From Micromonosporaceae bacterium KJ-029 (GTDB taxonomy: Bacteria > Actinomycetota > Actinomycetes > Mycobacteriales > Micromonosporaceae), in contig BIFP01000048.1 in the NCBI GenBank assembly GCA_005402585.1, positions 1-64,000 on the forward strand: a stretch of 64,000 nt of DNA. Direction: 5' to 3'. The notes beneath the pieces are model-generated. The model had not been told where the DNA came from. It ran no database searches and was given only the letters and a program-made list of their open reading frames with translations. This document shows positions 17,208 to 25,936 of the stretch, one piece after another. The number at the start of each line of letters is the position of its first letter. The stretch's first letter is position 1. Both the position numbers and the translations under genes were made by a program.

Positions 17208-17830
17208 TCCGCGTCCTGCTGGTCGACGACCAGCATCTGATCCGCGCGGGCCTGCGCATGCTCTGCGACGCCCAGCCCGACATCGAGGTCGTCGGCGAGG
17301 CCGACAACGGCCGCGACGCGACCTCCCTCGCCGCGCGGCTGGTCCCCGACGTCGTGGTGATGGACCTGCGCATGCCCGGCGTCGACGGGATCACCGCGAC
17401 CAGCCGCATCCTGGCCGACCGTCCCGGCACCCGCGTGCTGGTGCTGACCACGTTCGGCGACGACGACCACCTCTATCCCGCGCTCACCGCCGGTGCCTGC
17501 GGCTTCCTGCTCAAGGACGCGCCCCCCGCCGACCTGCTGGACGGCATCCGCCGGGCCGCCGCCGGCGACAGCCCGTTCAGCCAGGAGGTGCTGCGGCGCC
17601 TGGTCCAGCGCGCGGTGCATGCCCGCGCCGATTCACCCCCGCCGGCCGAGGGGCTGACCGCCCGGGAGCAGGACGTGCTGCACCTGGTCGCCGAGGGGCT
17701 GTCCAACACGGAGATCGCCGAGCGGCTGCACATCGGCGTCACCACGGTCAAGACCCACATCACCAGCCTGATGACCAAGACCGGCAGCCCCAACCGGGTA
17801 CGCCTGGCCCTGTTCGCCCGAGGTCTGTGA
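17204..17830 (+). CDS. NarL/FixJ response regulator
   Basis: 208 residues: a receiver domain (about 1-120) with acidic pocket VLLVDDQ, phospho-acceptor Asp54 in VVVMDLRMPG and LVLTTF, then a LuxR-type helix-turn-helix (about 145-205: LTAREQDVLHLVAEGLSNTE and TTVKTHI). It pairs with the kinase whose stop overlaps its ATG. Targets are unknown; the upstream ABA4-like and membrane genes are candidates. Confidence 0.92.
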   Translation: MIRVLLVDDQHLIRAGLRMLCDAQPDIEVVGEADNGRDATSLAARLVPDVVVMDLRMPGVDGITATSRILADRPGTRVLVLTTFGDDDHLYPALTAGACGFLLKDAPPADLLDGIRRAAAGDSPFSQEVLRRLVQRAVHARADSPPPAEGLTAREQDVLHLVAEGLSNTEIAERLHIGVTTVKTHITSLMTKTGSPNRVRLALFARGL

Positions 17831-17848
17831 GGAATCGCCCGCGGCGAG

Positions 17849-18157
17849 CTATCCGCCGGCCATCGCTCCCAGGATGATGTAGGGCTCCGCGCCGCTGGCC
17901 ACCCGCTCGGGCAGCGGCGTGTCGGGCGAGGAGTTGGAGAGGTCCTCCTCGCAGGCGTAGAAGCGGACGAACGCGCGGCGCTTGCCGCTGTGCCGGTCAC
18001 GGATGGTGCCGAGCAGCATCGGGTAACGCGCCTCCAGGGCGTCCAGCACCAGGCGCTGGGTGACCGGCCCGGCCTGCGGGCCGGTCACCTCCAGGCGTAC
18101 CTCGCCGGTGACCTTGGCGAGGGTCTTCAGGTGGGCCGGGAGGACGACCCGGATCAC
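17849..18157 (-). CDS. MoaD/ThiS-like sulfur carrier protein
   Basis: A 102-residue beta-grasp protein ending in Gly-Gly, the tail that MoaD, ThiS and ubiquitin-like carriers need for thiocarboxylation or conjugation. Visible features are an opening RVVLPAHLKTLAK, VLDALEARYPML in the helix, and a terminal ILGAMAGG. GTG 18157 overlaps the stop of the Asp-box propeller gene (GTGA), so the two are coupled. No MoeB/ThiF-type activating enzyme is nearby. It could feed thiotemplated or cofactor sulfur, or modify its partner; that is open. Confidence 0.8.
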   Translation of the reverse strand: MIRVVLPAHLKTLAKVTGEVRLEVTGPQAGPVTQRLVLDALEARYPMLLGTIRDRHSGKRRAFVRFYACEEDLSNSSPDTPLPERVASGAEPYIILGAMAGG

Positions 18158-19269
18158 GGCAGCACCTGGACTTCCACGGAGAGCACGGGCGGCAGGTCCC
18201 GGACGATCGGCGCCCAGTTGTCGCCGCCGTCGGCCGAGTGGTAGACCTGGCCACCGGTGGTGCCGAAGTAGATCCCGCACTCGTCGAGCGTGTCGACCGC
18301 CATCGCGTCGCGGTAGATGTTGACGTAGCAGTCGGACTGCGGCAGCCCGTTGGTCAACGGCTCCCACTCGTCGCCGCCGCTGCGGCTGCGGTAGACGCGG
18401 AGCCTGCCCTCCGGCGGGTAGTGCTCGGAGTCGCTCTTGATCGGCACCACGTAGATGGTCTCCGGCTCGTGGGCATGCACCGCGATCGGGAACCCGAAGT
18501 CCGACGGCAGGTTGCCGCTGACCTCGCGCCAGTTCGCCCCGGCGTCGTCGCTGCGCAGCACGTCCCAGTGCTTCTGCATGAACAGGGTGTCCGGCCGGGA
18601 CGGGTGTTGGGTGATGTGGTGCACGCAGTGGCCGACCTCGGCGTCGGAGTCGGGGATCTCCCCCGAGCGCAGGCCCTTGTTGATCGGCAGCCAGCTGGTA
18701 CCGGCGTCGTCGCTGCGGAACGCGCCCGCCGCCGAGATGGCGACGTAGATCCGGTCCTGGTGCACCGGGTCCAGGATGATCGTGTGCAGGCACAGGCCAC
18801 CAGCGCCGGGCTGCCACGTCGGCCCGGTCCGGTGCTGGCGCAGGGCGGTCAGCTCGGTCCACTTCTGGCCGCCGTCGTTGGACACGTAGAGCGCGGCGTC
18901 CTCCGCTCCCGCGTACACGGTGTCGGGGTCGTCGCGGGACGGCTCGAGGTGCCAGATCCGCTTGAACTCCCACGGGCGTGGGGTGCCGTCGTACCACAGG
19001 TGCTCGCCGACCTCGCCGGTGTAGGCGAAGTCGTTGCCGACCGTGGTCCACGTCCGGCCGCCGTCGTCCGAACGCTGGATCAACTGGCCGAACCAGCCGC
19101 CGGACTGGGAGGCGTAGAGGCGGTTCGGGTCGGCCGGCGAGCCGGTCAGGTGGAAGATCTCCCAGCCGCCGAAGTGTGGCCCCTCGACCGTCCAGTCCGC
19201 GCGCCTGCCGTCCGACGTCAGGATGAACGCGCCCTTGCGGGTGCCTACCAGCACCCGTACGCCGCTCAT
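18154..19269 (-). CDS. Asp-box (BNR) beta-propeller protein
   Basis: 371 residues with at least six Asp-box repeats of the form S-x-D-x-G-x-x-W (SDDGGRTW, SNDGGQKW, SDDAGTSW, SDDAGANW, SADGGDNW and a variant SRSGGDEW). This predicts a six- or seven-bladed propeller of the sialidase/VPS10-like type. There is no signal peptide, so it is probably cytoplasmic. The catalytic Arg triad and FRIP motif of true sialidases are not evident. ATG 19269 follows GGGGAG on this strand. It is translationally coupled to a sulfur-carrier-like protein, an arrangement often seen in actinobacteria but of unknown meaning. Confidence 0.8.
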   Translation of the reverse strand: MSGVRVLVGTRKGAFILTSDGRRADWTVEGPHFGGWEIFHLTGSPADPNRLYASQSGGWFGQLIQRSDDGGRTWTTVGNDFAYTGEVGEHLWYDGTPRPWEFKRIWHLEPSRDDPDTVYAGAEDAALYVSNDGGQKWTELTALRQHRTGPTWQPGAGGLCLHTIILDPVHQDRIYVAISAAGAFRSDDAGTSWLPINKGLRSGEIPDSDAEVGHCVHHITQHPSRPDTLFMQKHWDVLRSDDAGANWREVSGNLPSDFGFPIAVHAHEPETIYVVPIKSDSEHYPPEGRLRVYRSRSGGDEWEPLTNGLPQSDCYVNIYRDAMAVDTLDECGIYFGTTGGQVYHSADGGDNWAPIVRDLPPVLSVEVQVLP

Positions 19270-19640
19270 GCCGCCACTCCCCTTCGCCGGGTGGCGAGAT
19301 GAGGCACCACCGCACGGAGCCTGAGAATTTGCTCGCCGCGCTCGCTCATAACCGGCATCCTCCCCCCTCTGTTCGGCATTACGCCTGGTAACACCGTCCG
19401 CCACGCCGAAACCCTTCGGTCCTGGTCGGTCGTATCCCACGGGTACGACGAAGTGGTGTCGCCGCAGCGGGCAACCGGCCGGCATCTGTCGGATGCGCGT
19501 CACGTACGCGGCCGTCGAGTGCTCGTCCTCGGCCGGATCTGGTGGTGACGGGCGTACCGCCGGCCAGGCCACGGGCGGGCGCGGGCGATCCCGCGGCCGG
19601 GACCCTTGCACAGCGTACGGAGAGGGACCACCATGAGATC
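19270..19640. other. Divergent intergenic region
   Basis: 371 bases between the propeller gene and the EACC1 gene. Promoters for both directions must lie here. A purine-rich GGAGAGGG (about 19619-19626) precedes two overlapping ATGs: 19633 opens a seven-codon reading frame (MRSWPRD, stop 19654-19656), and 19641 is the EACC1 start. No protein gene, RNA gene or strong hairpin was seen. Confidence 0.5.
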
Positions 19641-20066
19641 ATGGCCGAGGGATTGATCTTGCGGGTCGCGTCCGATGTGCCGGTCACCGACGAGGAACTG
19701 GCCGAGCAGGCGCACCATCTGAAGGACCACCTGAACCAGCTTCCGGGTGTCGAGGCGACGGAGGTCGCCGAGGCGGCCGAGCCGGGGACGCGGGATCCGG
19801 TCAGCTACATCTTCGGCGTACTCGCCCTCAGCGTCTTCGCCGTGCCGACTGTGAAGCGGGCGGCGGCGGACATCAAGCACCTGGCCGAGGTCATCAAGCG
19901 CTACCAGGAGCGCAACAAGGGCAAGCGGCTGCGGATGACCCTCCCCGACGGCACCGAGATCGACGTGCGGGACGTGTCGGAGAAGACCTTGGCCGAGGTC
20001 ATCAAGTCGGTGTCGGTGCCCCGGCAGGGCACGCCCACCGAACCGCAGAAGGTCGATGGTGATTGA
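19641..20066 (+). CDS. Effector-associated constant component EACC1-like protein
   Basis: 141 residues with an N-terminal region DVPVTDEELAEQAHHLKDHL, a central hydrophobic helix YIFGVLALSVFAVPTVKRAA, a basic helix and a C-terminal beta segment LRMTLPDGTEIDVRDVSEKT. This is the layout of EACC1 proteins, which Aravind and colleagues described as fixed partners of diverse effector genes in actinobacterial conflict systems. The caspase-GH13 gene starts 33 bases downstream on the same strand and is the natural effector. Its own role (membrane adaptor or inhibitor) is not known. Confidence 0.7.
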   Translation: MAEGLILRVASDVPVTDEELAEQAHHLKDHLNQLPGVEATEVAEAAEPGTRDPVSYIFGVLALSVFAVPTVKRAAADIKHLAEVIKRYQERNKGKRLRMTLPDGTEIDVRDVSEKTLAEVIKSVSVPRQGTPTEPQKVDGD

Positions 20067-20099
20067 CACCGGAGCATCCGGAACGAACGGGCACCCACG

Positions 20100-22712
20100 G
20101 TGAAGCGGGCGCTCCTGATCGGTGTGGGCGCCTACGCCAGCGAGGCGCTGCCCGAACTCGACTCACCCGCCAGTGATCTCAAGGACTGGGCCCGGCTCCT
20201 GCGGGACCCGGGTGTCGGTGCCTTCGACGACGTCCGAGACTGTCTCGACGACGACTCCCACACCGTGCAGGTCACCCTCTACGACTTCCTGAAGAGCGCG
20301 GATCCGCACGATTTCCTGCTCGTCTACTACTCCGGGCACGGGCGCCTGCACGACGGCCACCGCCTGTACCTCACCGCGACCGACACCAACCCGGACCGCC
20401 TGCCACCGACCGCGATCCCGACCGACGAGCTGCGGCACTGGATCGACGAGTGCCGGGCCGGCGAGCTGGTGCTGATCCTGGACTGCTGCCACGCGGGCGC
20501 CTTCGGTGATCTCAAGCAGCGCGGGGATCGCAGCCGCATCGTGGTGGTGTCCGCCGGGGCCACCGAGCTGGCCCACGAGGGGGACGGCTACAAGCAGCAC
20601 GCCCTGCCGTCCGCGTTCTCCGGCCCGTTCCTGGAAGGGCTGCGTACCGGCGCCGCCGACCGCGACGGCAACGGGATCATCAGCGTCCGCGAAGCCTTCG
20701 AGTACGCGGCGGTACGGATGGTCGACCGGGAACGCCGGCAGACCCCGCAGATGCGGGCCGCCGGCGTCGGCGACCTGATCCTCAGCAACGCGCCCCGGCG
20801 GCCCGAGCTGATCCCCGGCGACCTGCTCGCGCTCACCCGCAGCGGGCTTCCGGCGGCGCGGGTGCTGGCGGTCGACGAGCTGAGCAACTGGGCGCACGGC
20901 AAGCACCGCACCCGTGAGCAACTGGTGGCCGCGTTCGAGACGCTGGAGAACCTGGAGCGGGACCCGGCGGAGCGGGTGGCCGAGCGAGCCCGCCAAGCCC
21001 TGTCGGGTCGGCTCCGCGTCGCCCGCGCCGAGGTCGAGGAGGATCCCGCCCCGGAGTCGCCGGACGACCCCAACTGGGCGGCCGGCGCCACGTTCTACGA
21101 GGTGAACGTCCGCTTCTTCTACGACTCCGACGGTGACGGGCACGGCGACCTGCGCGGCGTCACCGAGAAGCTGGACTACCTGCGCCGGCTGGGGGTGGAC
21201 TGCCTGCTACTGAACCCGATCATGGCGTCGCCGACGTTCGGCGACGGTCGGGCGGCGTCCGACTTCGAGGCCATCGACGAGGGCCTCGGGCAACCGTCGC
21301 ACCTGCTGGAGCTGCTCAGCCTCGCCCGGCGGCAGGGCCTGCGGGTGGTGCTGGACCTGGTGCTCAACCACACCAGCGACCAGCATCCGTGGTTCGAGGC
21401 GTCGCGGAGCGACCCGGACGGCCCGTACGGGAACTTCTACGTGTGGAGTGACACCGACGAGGGCTACGCCGAGGCGGACGACCCGCTCAGCAGCCGAGGC
21501 GCGGGGTGGACGTACGACGGCAGGCGGCGACAGTACTACTGGCACCGCTACGGCCGGCACGAGCCGGACCTGAACTACGACGCGCCCGAGGTGCACGCCG
21601 CGATGCGCGACGTGATGGACTTCTGGCTCCGGCAGGGCGTCGACGGCCTGCGCCTGCTCACGGTTCCCTACCTGTTCGAACGCAGCGGCACGTCCAGCAA
21701 GGGGCTCGACGAGACGCACAACTACCTGCGTGAGCTGCGGTCCTGGATGGACTCCACGTACGCCAACCGGATCATGGTCGGGTGGAGCGAGGACTGGCCG
21801 GAGGGCGCCAGCTCGTACTTCGGCACCGAGGAGCACCCCGAGTGCCACCTGGTGATGTACGCCTCGCTCATGCCGAGCCTGCTGCTCGCCATGCGGCGGG
21901 AGACGCACCGGCCGGTGTCCCGGGTGCTGGCGCAGATGCGGGACCAGCCGGGTGACCGCCACTGGGCGGTGTTCCTCCGCAACGGCGACGACATGCCGCT
22001 GGGACTGCTGCACGAGCGGGAACGCGACGAGTTGCTGCGCGCGTACGCGCCGCTGGCCCGCATGCGGGGCGCGACCGGCATCCGCCGGCGTACGGCGAGC
22101 CTGCTCAACGACGACCGGGGGCAGCTCGAACTCGCCTTCGCGTTGCTGCTGTCCCTGCCCGGCGTGCCGGTCATCTACTACGGCGACGAGATCGGCATGG
22201 GCGAGAACCTGTCGCTGCCGGGGCACCTGGCGGTCAACACGCCGATGCAGTGGGCACCGGACCGTAACGGCGGCTTCTCCGTGGCACAGCCGGAGAACCT
22301 GCCCGCGCCGCTGATCCACGAGTCGATCTACGGCTACATGGCGGTCAACGTGGAGAACCAGCTCCGCTCCCGGTCGTCGCTGCTGCACGTGGTCGAGAAG
22401 CTGATCGAGACGCGCCACGCCTGGCCGGCCTTCGCCCGCCCGGGCTGCCGCATCGTCCGGTCCACCAACCCGGCGGTCCTCGCGTTCCTCCGTGGCGAGC
22501 CCGACGACGAGGTGCTGTGCGTGTTCAACTTCTCGCGCTACCCGCAGACCACGACGCTGAACCTGTCCTCGCATGCCGGGCGCCGGCCACGGGAACTGAT
22601 GGGCGGCGCCGAGTTCCCCCAGGTACGGGACTCCGGCGAGTACGACCTCGGCGTGGCGGGTCACGGCGTCTACTGGCTCTCGCTGCGGCAGCGGTCTGGC
22701 GCAGCGGTCTGA
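20100..22712 (+). CDS. Caspase-like peptidase fused to a degenerate trehalose-synthase-like GH13 domain
   Basis: 870 residues. Positions 1-230 are a caspase/metacaspase-type C14 peptidase, opening KRALLIGVGAY, with His80 in YYSGHG and Cys130 in LDCCHAG, plus a calcium-loop-like DRDGNGIISVRE. Residues about 235-310 look like HEAT-type helices. From about 325 a whole GH13 subfamily-16-like (TreS) unit follows: FYDSDGDGHGDLRG, DLVLNHTSDQHPWF, PDLNYDAPEV, VIYYGDEIGMG. At the active site, TreS RLDAVPYL reads RLLTVPYL (Leu520 for the nucleophile Asp), LAEANQWP reads VGWSEDWP (Trp562 for the acid Glu), and RNHDE reads RNGDD (Asp630 kept, His lost). The sugar domain should be inactive and probably binds a ligand. 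GTG 20100 start. EACC1 gene directly upstream. Confidence 0.88.
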   Translation: MKRALLIGVGAYASEALPELDSPASDLKDWARLLRDPGVGAFDDVRDCLDDDSHTVQVTLYDFLKSADPHDFLLVYYSGHGRLHDGHRLYLTATDTNPDRLPPTAIPTDELRHWIDECRAGELVLILDCCHAGAFGDLKQRGDRSRIVVVSAGATELAHEGDGYKQHALPSAFSGPFLEGLRTGAADRDGNGIISVREAFEYAAVRMVDRERRQTPQMRAAGVGDLILSNAPRRPELIPGDLLALTRSGLPAARVLAVDELSNWAHGKHRTREQLVAAFETLENLERDPAERVAERARQALSGRLRVARAEVEEDPAPESPDDPNWAAGATFYEVNVRFFYDSDGDGHGDLRGVTEKLDYLRRLGVDCLLLNPIMASPTFGDGRAASDFEAIDEGLGQPSHLLELLSLARRQGLRVVLDLVLNHTSDQHPWFEASRSDPDGPYGNFYVWSDTDEGYAEADDPLSSRGAGWTYDGRRRQYYWHRYGRHEPDLNYDAPEVHAAMRDVMDFWLRQGVDGLRLLTVPYLFERSGTSSKGLDETHNYLRELRSWMDSTYANRIMVGWSEDWPEGASSYFGTEEHPECHLVMYASLMPSLLLAMRRETHRPVSRVLAQMRDQPGDRHWAVFLRNGDDMPLGLLHERERDELLRAYAPLARMRGATGIRRRTASLLNDDRGQLELAFALLLSLPGVPVIYYGDEIGMGENLSLPGHLAVNTPMQWAPDRNGGFSVAQPENLPAPLIHESIYGYMAVNVENQLRSRSSLLHVVEKLIETRHAWPAFARPGCRIVRSTNPAVLAFLRGEPDDEVLCVFNFSRYPQTTTLNLSSHAGRRPRELMGGAEFPQVRDSGEYDLGVAGHGVYWLSLRQRSGAAV

Positions 22713-22840
22713 TGCCCCGACTCAGCGGGGTGCCGTTCGCCGTCGGCCTCCTGCTCTTCCCGAAGGAGCGGATGCCGGGCGGCCCCAGCCGGCCAGCACC
22801 TGACGGATGCGGGGCAGCCGCCGACGCGGTGGCGTGGCCG

Positions 22841-22875
22841 GGCGGCGCCGTCGCGAGAACCGCCACGGCGCCGCC
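22841..22875. terminator. Hairpin between convergent genes
   Basis: GGCGGCGCCGT (22841-22851) pairs perfectly with 22865-22875 around a 13-base loop, between the end of the caspase fusion and the end of the FtsX permease. Confidence 0.65.
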
Positions 22876-22881
22876 CCGCTG

Positions 22882-25167
22882 CTACTCGGCGCGCAGGCCG
22901 ACCGGGTTCATCAGCCGCCAGAGCGCGGGCAGGCCCAGCCCGGTCACCAGCAGCACCGCCGCGGCGGCCAGCCCGGTCGACATCCCGATCACCGGCCAAC
23001 TGACCGAGATCGGCATGTTCACCATCCGGAGCAGCACGGATCCGAGGGCCAACCCGAAGGCCACCGCGACGGTCAGCCCGATCAGCACCGGTACCACCGT
23101 CTGCCAGAACACCGACCAGGCCAGCGTGGCACGGCGGGTGCCGACCGCCACCAGCATCGCCAACAACCGGCGGCGTTCCCGAAGTTGCTCCAACAGTCCG
23201 ACCAGCATGCTCACCCCGATCAGCAGCAGGGTCACCACGACGCCGACATAGAGGCCCCGCTGGATGGTGACGAAACGGTCCGCCTGCGCCGTGGCCGACA
23301 GCCGGCCGACCCAGGAAGTACGGGTCAGCTGCACCGCCGTGTTGCGGAGCCGTTCCAGGGTGTCCGGATCGTCGCGGTCGAAGTCGAGGTACGTCTCCAC
23401 GCTCAGCGGACCGATCCGGCCCGCCTCGATCGCCCCGGGCGTCGCCAGGATCTCGCTGCGCTTCCAGCCGATCGGGTTCGCGCGAGCCGGAACCGTCCGG
23501 GTGTCCGCCGGCAGCGTCCAGGATGCCGCCCTCTCGCCGACGGCGATCCGGGTGCCGGGCACGAAGGCGTCGATGGACGGTCCATCGTCCGGTGGGCCCA
23601 GGCTGCGGAACACGTCACCGTCAGCGCACCGGCCGAGCTCGGCGTACTCCGCCAGCGCCCGGCAGTCACCGATGCGCAGGTATCCGGCCGGCGCCGCTTC
23701 GGGAGAGCTCCCGTCGCGGGCGATCCTCGCCCACAGCGTTCCGGTGCCGCCCGTCACGCCCGGGACGGCAAGCAGCTGATTCATGGCGGCCGAGCCTTCG
23801 GGGATGTCGAAGAGCCGCACATAGGAGGTCGCCCGGGTCGGATCCTCGCCGGTCTCCGTGGTGTACTGGCGCTGCACCCCGGTGAAGAGCATCTGCAGGC
23901 CGATCGTCCCAGCCACCGCGACCGCGACTCCGCTGACCAGTCGCGCCGAGGTAGCACTGTCGAGCTGGAGCCGGCGGATCGCCAGCTGCCACGCCACCGG
24001 GCCGCGGCCCAGCCGTCGTACGAGCAGGTCGACCAGCCAGGGCAGCAGGGTGACCGCGCCGATGAGCAGCAGCACGACGCCGGCGGCGACCTGGTGCCGG
24101 GTGAGTGCCTCACCGACCGCGCGCACGTCACTGACCAGCGGTTCGAGAAGGACCAGGCCGATGGCGGGTGGAATCAGCCGCCACCACAGTCGGCGCCGGG
24201 TGGTGCTGGCCCGGCGGGTCACCCCGAGCGGTTCGATGGCGACCCGCCGCAGCGCGATCAGGCTGACCACGACGGCGACCACCGGCACCGCCACCACGAT
24301 CAGCGCGACGATCGGCAGACTGGGACGCACGTCGCCGGCGTACACACTGATGTCCCAGAGGGTGACCAGCGGAACCAGCTGACGGCCGACCGCGAAGAGC
24401 AGGCCGCCGACCACGATGCCGAGCAGCGCGCCCACCACCGCCTCACCGGCGGCGATCCGGCGGGTCATCCGCCGGTCGGCGCCGATCAGCCGCAGGGCGG
24501 CCAGCCGACGCTCGCGGGGTTCGCCGCCGAACCGTACCGCCGCGCCGAGAAAGACCGCGATGGGCAACAGCAGTACGACGAAGATGATCACTACGAGCAG
24601 GATCAGGGTGGGGCCGAACTCCTCACTGGGCGGGCCCCCGCCGAACGCGTCGATCCGGTTGGAACCGTCGCTGCCGAGGGTGTCGCTACCGAGGTAGAAG
24701 GCCAGTTCGTGCGGGCCGGGAAGCCCTTGCGGGCCGATTGTCCCGACCACCTCGGCGCCGCCGAGCCGGGGGGCGAAGAGGCTTCCTTCGGGCGAGTCGA
24801 GCAGCTCCTTCAGCGCCGGCGAGACGACCACCTCGCCGTCCCGGGGCAGGGCCGACACACCGGGTGGCAGCGGCGCCTGCGGGCCTTCCGGGCGTACGAG
24901 CCGGCCCCGTACCGGCCGGTCGCGGAACTCGGTGTCAAACGGCGCCACCAGCAGCGTGTTGGCCGCGGCCGGGAGCTGTTCGCCGAGCCGGAAGTCGAAT
25001 CGGGCGTCGCCACGCGCCTGCCGGCCCTGCAGCATGGCCGGCACCGCCGCGGCCAGCAGGAGCAGCGCCACACCGATCCCCACGCCGAACGCGGTGAGTA
25101 ACGCTCGGGCCCAGCCGTCCCGCCCGCCGCTGAAGGCCATCCGGGCACCGAGCAGCAGATCGCTCAT
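22882..25167 (-). CDS. FtsX-like ABC transporter permease
   Basis: 761 residues with an N-terminal membrane helix (about 20-45), a large periplasmic-type domain, and two FtsX cores. The first lies near 170-320, with VVIIFVVLLLPIAVFLGAAV and REREL-like RERRLAALRLIGA; the second is at the C-terminus, with RRLLAMLVAVGTRRATL and two final helices. This is the single-chain permease layout of MacB-like exporters. ATG 25167 overlaps the ATPase stop (ATGA). It probably exports or extracts a hydrophobic molecule under PadR control. Confidence 0.85.
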   Translation of the reverse strand: MSDLLLGARMAFSGGRDGWARALLTAFGVGIGVALLLLAAAVPAMLQGRQARGDARFDFRLGEQLPAAANTLLVAPFDTEFRDRPVRGRLVRPEGPQAPLPPGVSALPRDGEVVVSPALKELLDSPEGSLFAPRLGGAEVVGTIGPQGLPGPHELAFYLGSDTLGSDGSNRIDAFGGGPPSEEFGPTLILLVVIIFVVLLLPIAVFLGAAVRFGGEPRERRLAALRLIGADRRMTRRIAAGEAVVGALLGIVVGGLLFAVGRQLVPLVTLWDISVYAGDVRPSLPIVALIVVAVPVVAVVVSLIALRRVAIEPLGVTRRASTTRRRLWWRLIPPAIGLVLLEPLVSDVRAVGEALTRHQVAAGVVLLLIGAVTLLPWLVDLLVRRLGRGPVAWQLAIRRLQLDSATSARLVSGVAVAVAGTIGLQMLFTGVQRQYTTETGEDPTRATSYVRLFDIPEGSAAMNQLLAVPGVTGGTGTLWARIARDGSSPEAAPAGYLRIGDCRALAEYAELGRCADGDVFRSLGPPDDGPSIDAFVPGTRIAVGERAASWTLPADTRTVPARANPIGWKRSEILATPGAIEAGRIGPLSVETYLDFDRDDPDTLERLRNTAVQLTRTSWVGRLSATAQADRFVTIQRGLYVGVVVTLLLIGVSMLVGLLEQLRERRRLLAMLVAVGTRRATLAWSVFWQTVVPVLIGLTVAVAFGLALGSVLLRMVNMPISVSWPVIGMSTGLAAAAVLLVTGLGLPALWRLMNPVGLRAE

Positions 25168-25856
25168 GCCGCCACTCCGCTTCGCTCCATGCCCGTGGTC
25201 CGGCCGTCGCGGACCACGACCTCGCGGTCGGAGTACGCCGCCACCCGCGCCTCGTGGGTCACCAGCACCACCGCCGCGTGGGTCTGTCGGGCGGCGTCGG
25301 TCAGCAGCCGCATCACCCGCTCCCCGTTGAGCGAGTCGAGCGCTCCGGTCGGCTCGTCGGCGAAGATCACCTTCGGCGCGGTGACGAGTGCCCGGGCCAC
25401 GGCAACCCGCTGGCCCTGGCCACCGGAGACCTCCCCCGGGCGCTTGCCGGACACCTCGGCAACCTCCAGGCGCTCCAGCCACTCGGCGGCCCGGCGCTCG
25501 GCCGCACGCCGGCCGAGCCGGTTGAGCCGCAGCGGCAGGGCGACGTTCTCCAGGCAGGTCAGCTCCGGCACCAACTGTCCGAACTGGAAGACGAACCCGA
25601 ACTCGCCGCGGCGCAGGGCGCTGCGTGCGGTGTCCGACATCGCGCCGATGTCCCGCCCCTGGTAGCGCACCTGCCCGGAGTCGGGCGCGACGATGCCGGC
25701 GAGGCAGTGCAGCAGCGTGGACTTCCCGGACCCGGAGGGCCCCATCACGGCGACCACCTCGCCCGCCAGGATCTGCAACGAGGCGCGTTCGAGCGCGGTC
25801 GTCGGCCCGAACGACTTGGTCAACTGGTCGGCCACCAGCAGCGGTTCGACGGTCAC
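25164..25856 (-). CDS. ABC transporter ATP-binding protein
   Basis: A 230-residue ATPase of the LolD/MacB group with Walker A GPSGSGKST, Q loop VFQFGQLVPEL, signature SGGQGQR, Walker B VIFADEPTG and switch VTHE. It powers the FtsX permease encoded by the overlapping next gene. Its GTG start overlaps the stop of a 27-codon reading frame that links it to the padR gene. Confidence 0.92.
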   Translation of the reverse strand: MTVEPLLVADQLTKSFGPTTALERASLQILAGEVVAVMGPSGSGKSTLLHCLAGIVAPDSGQVRYQGRDIGAMSDTARSALRRGEFGFVFQFGQLVPELTCLENVALPLRLNRLGRRAAERRAAEWLERLEVAEVSGKRPGEVSGGQGQRVAVARALVTAPKVIFADEPTGALDSLNGERVMRLLTDAARQTHAAVVLVTHEARVAAYSDREVVVRDGRTTGMERSGVAA

Positions 25857-25936
25857 GCGGTCACCTCGCCGCGCTCGACGCCGGTCAGACCGTTCTCCGC
25901 GTTCTGCTGCCGATCGGCTCGCTGACGCTCTCTCAT
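25853..25936 (-). CDS. Tiny linking ORF between padR and the ABC ATPase
   Basis: Starts at ATG 25936, which overlaps the padR stop as ATGA, and ends at a TGA that overlaps the ATPase GTG (GTGA). It would encode 27 residues, very rich in Arg, Glu and Gln (MRERQRADRQQNAENG at the start). The perfect overlap at both ends suggests it is translated, at least to carry ribosomes from padR to the ATPase gene. No family is recognised. Confidence 0.45.
   Translation of the reverse strand: MRERQRADRQQNAENGLTGVERGEVTA

Noticed and set aside
22807..25101. Long + strand frame opposite the FtsX permease
   Set aside because: Antisense shadow with Arg/Gln/His-rich translation.
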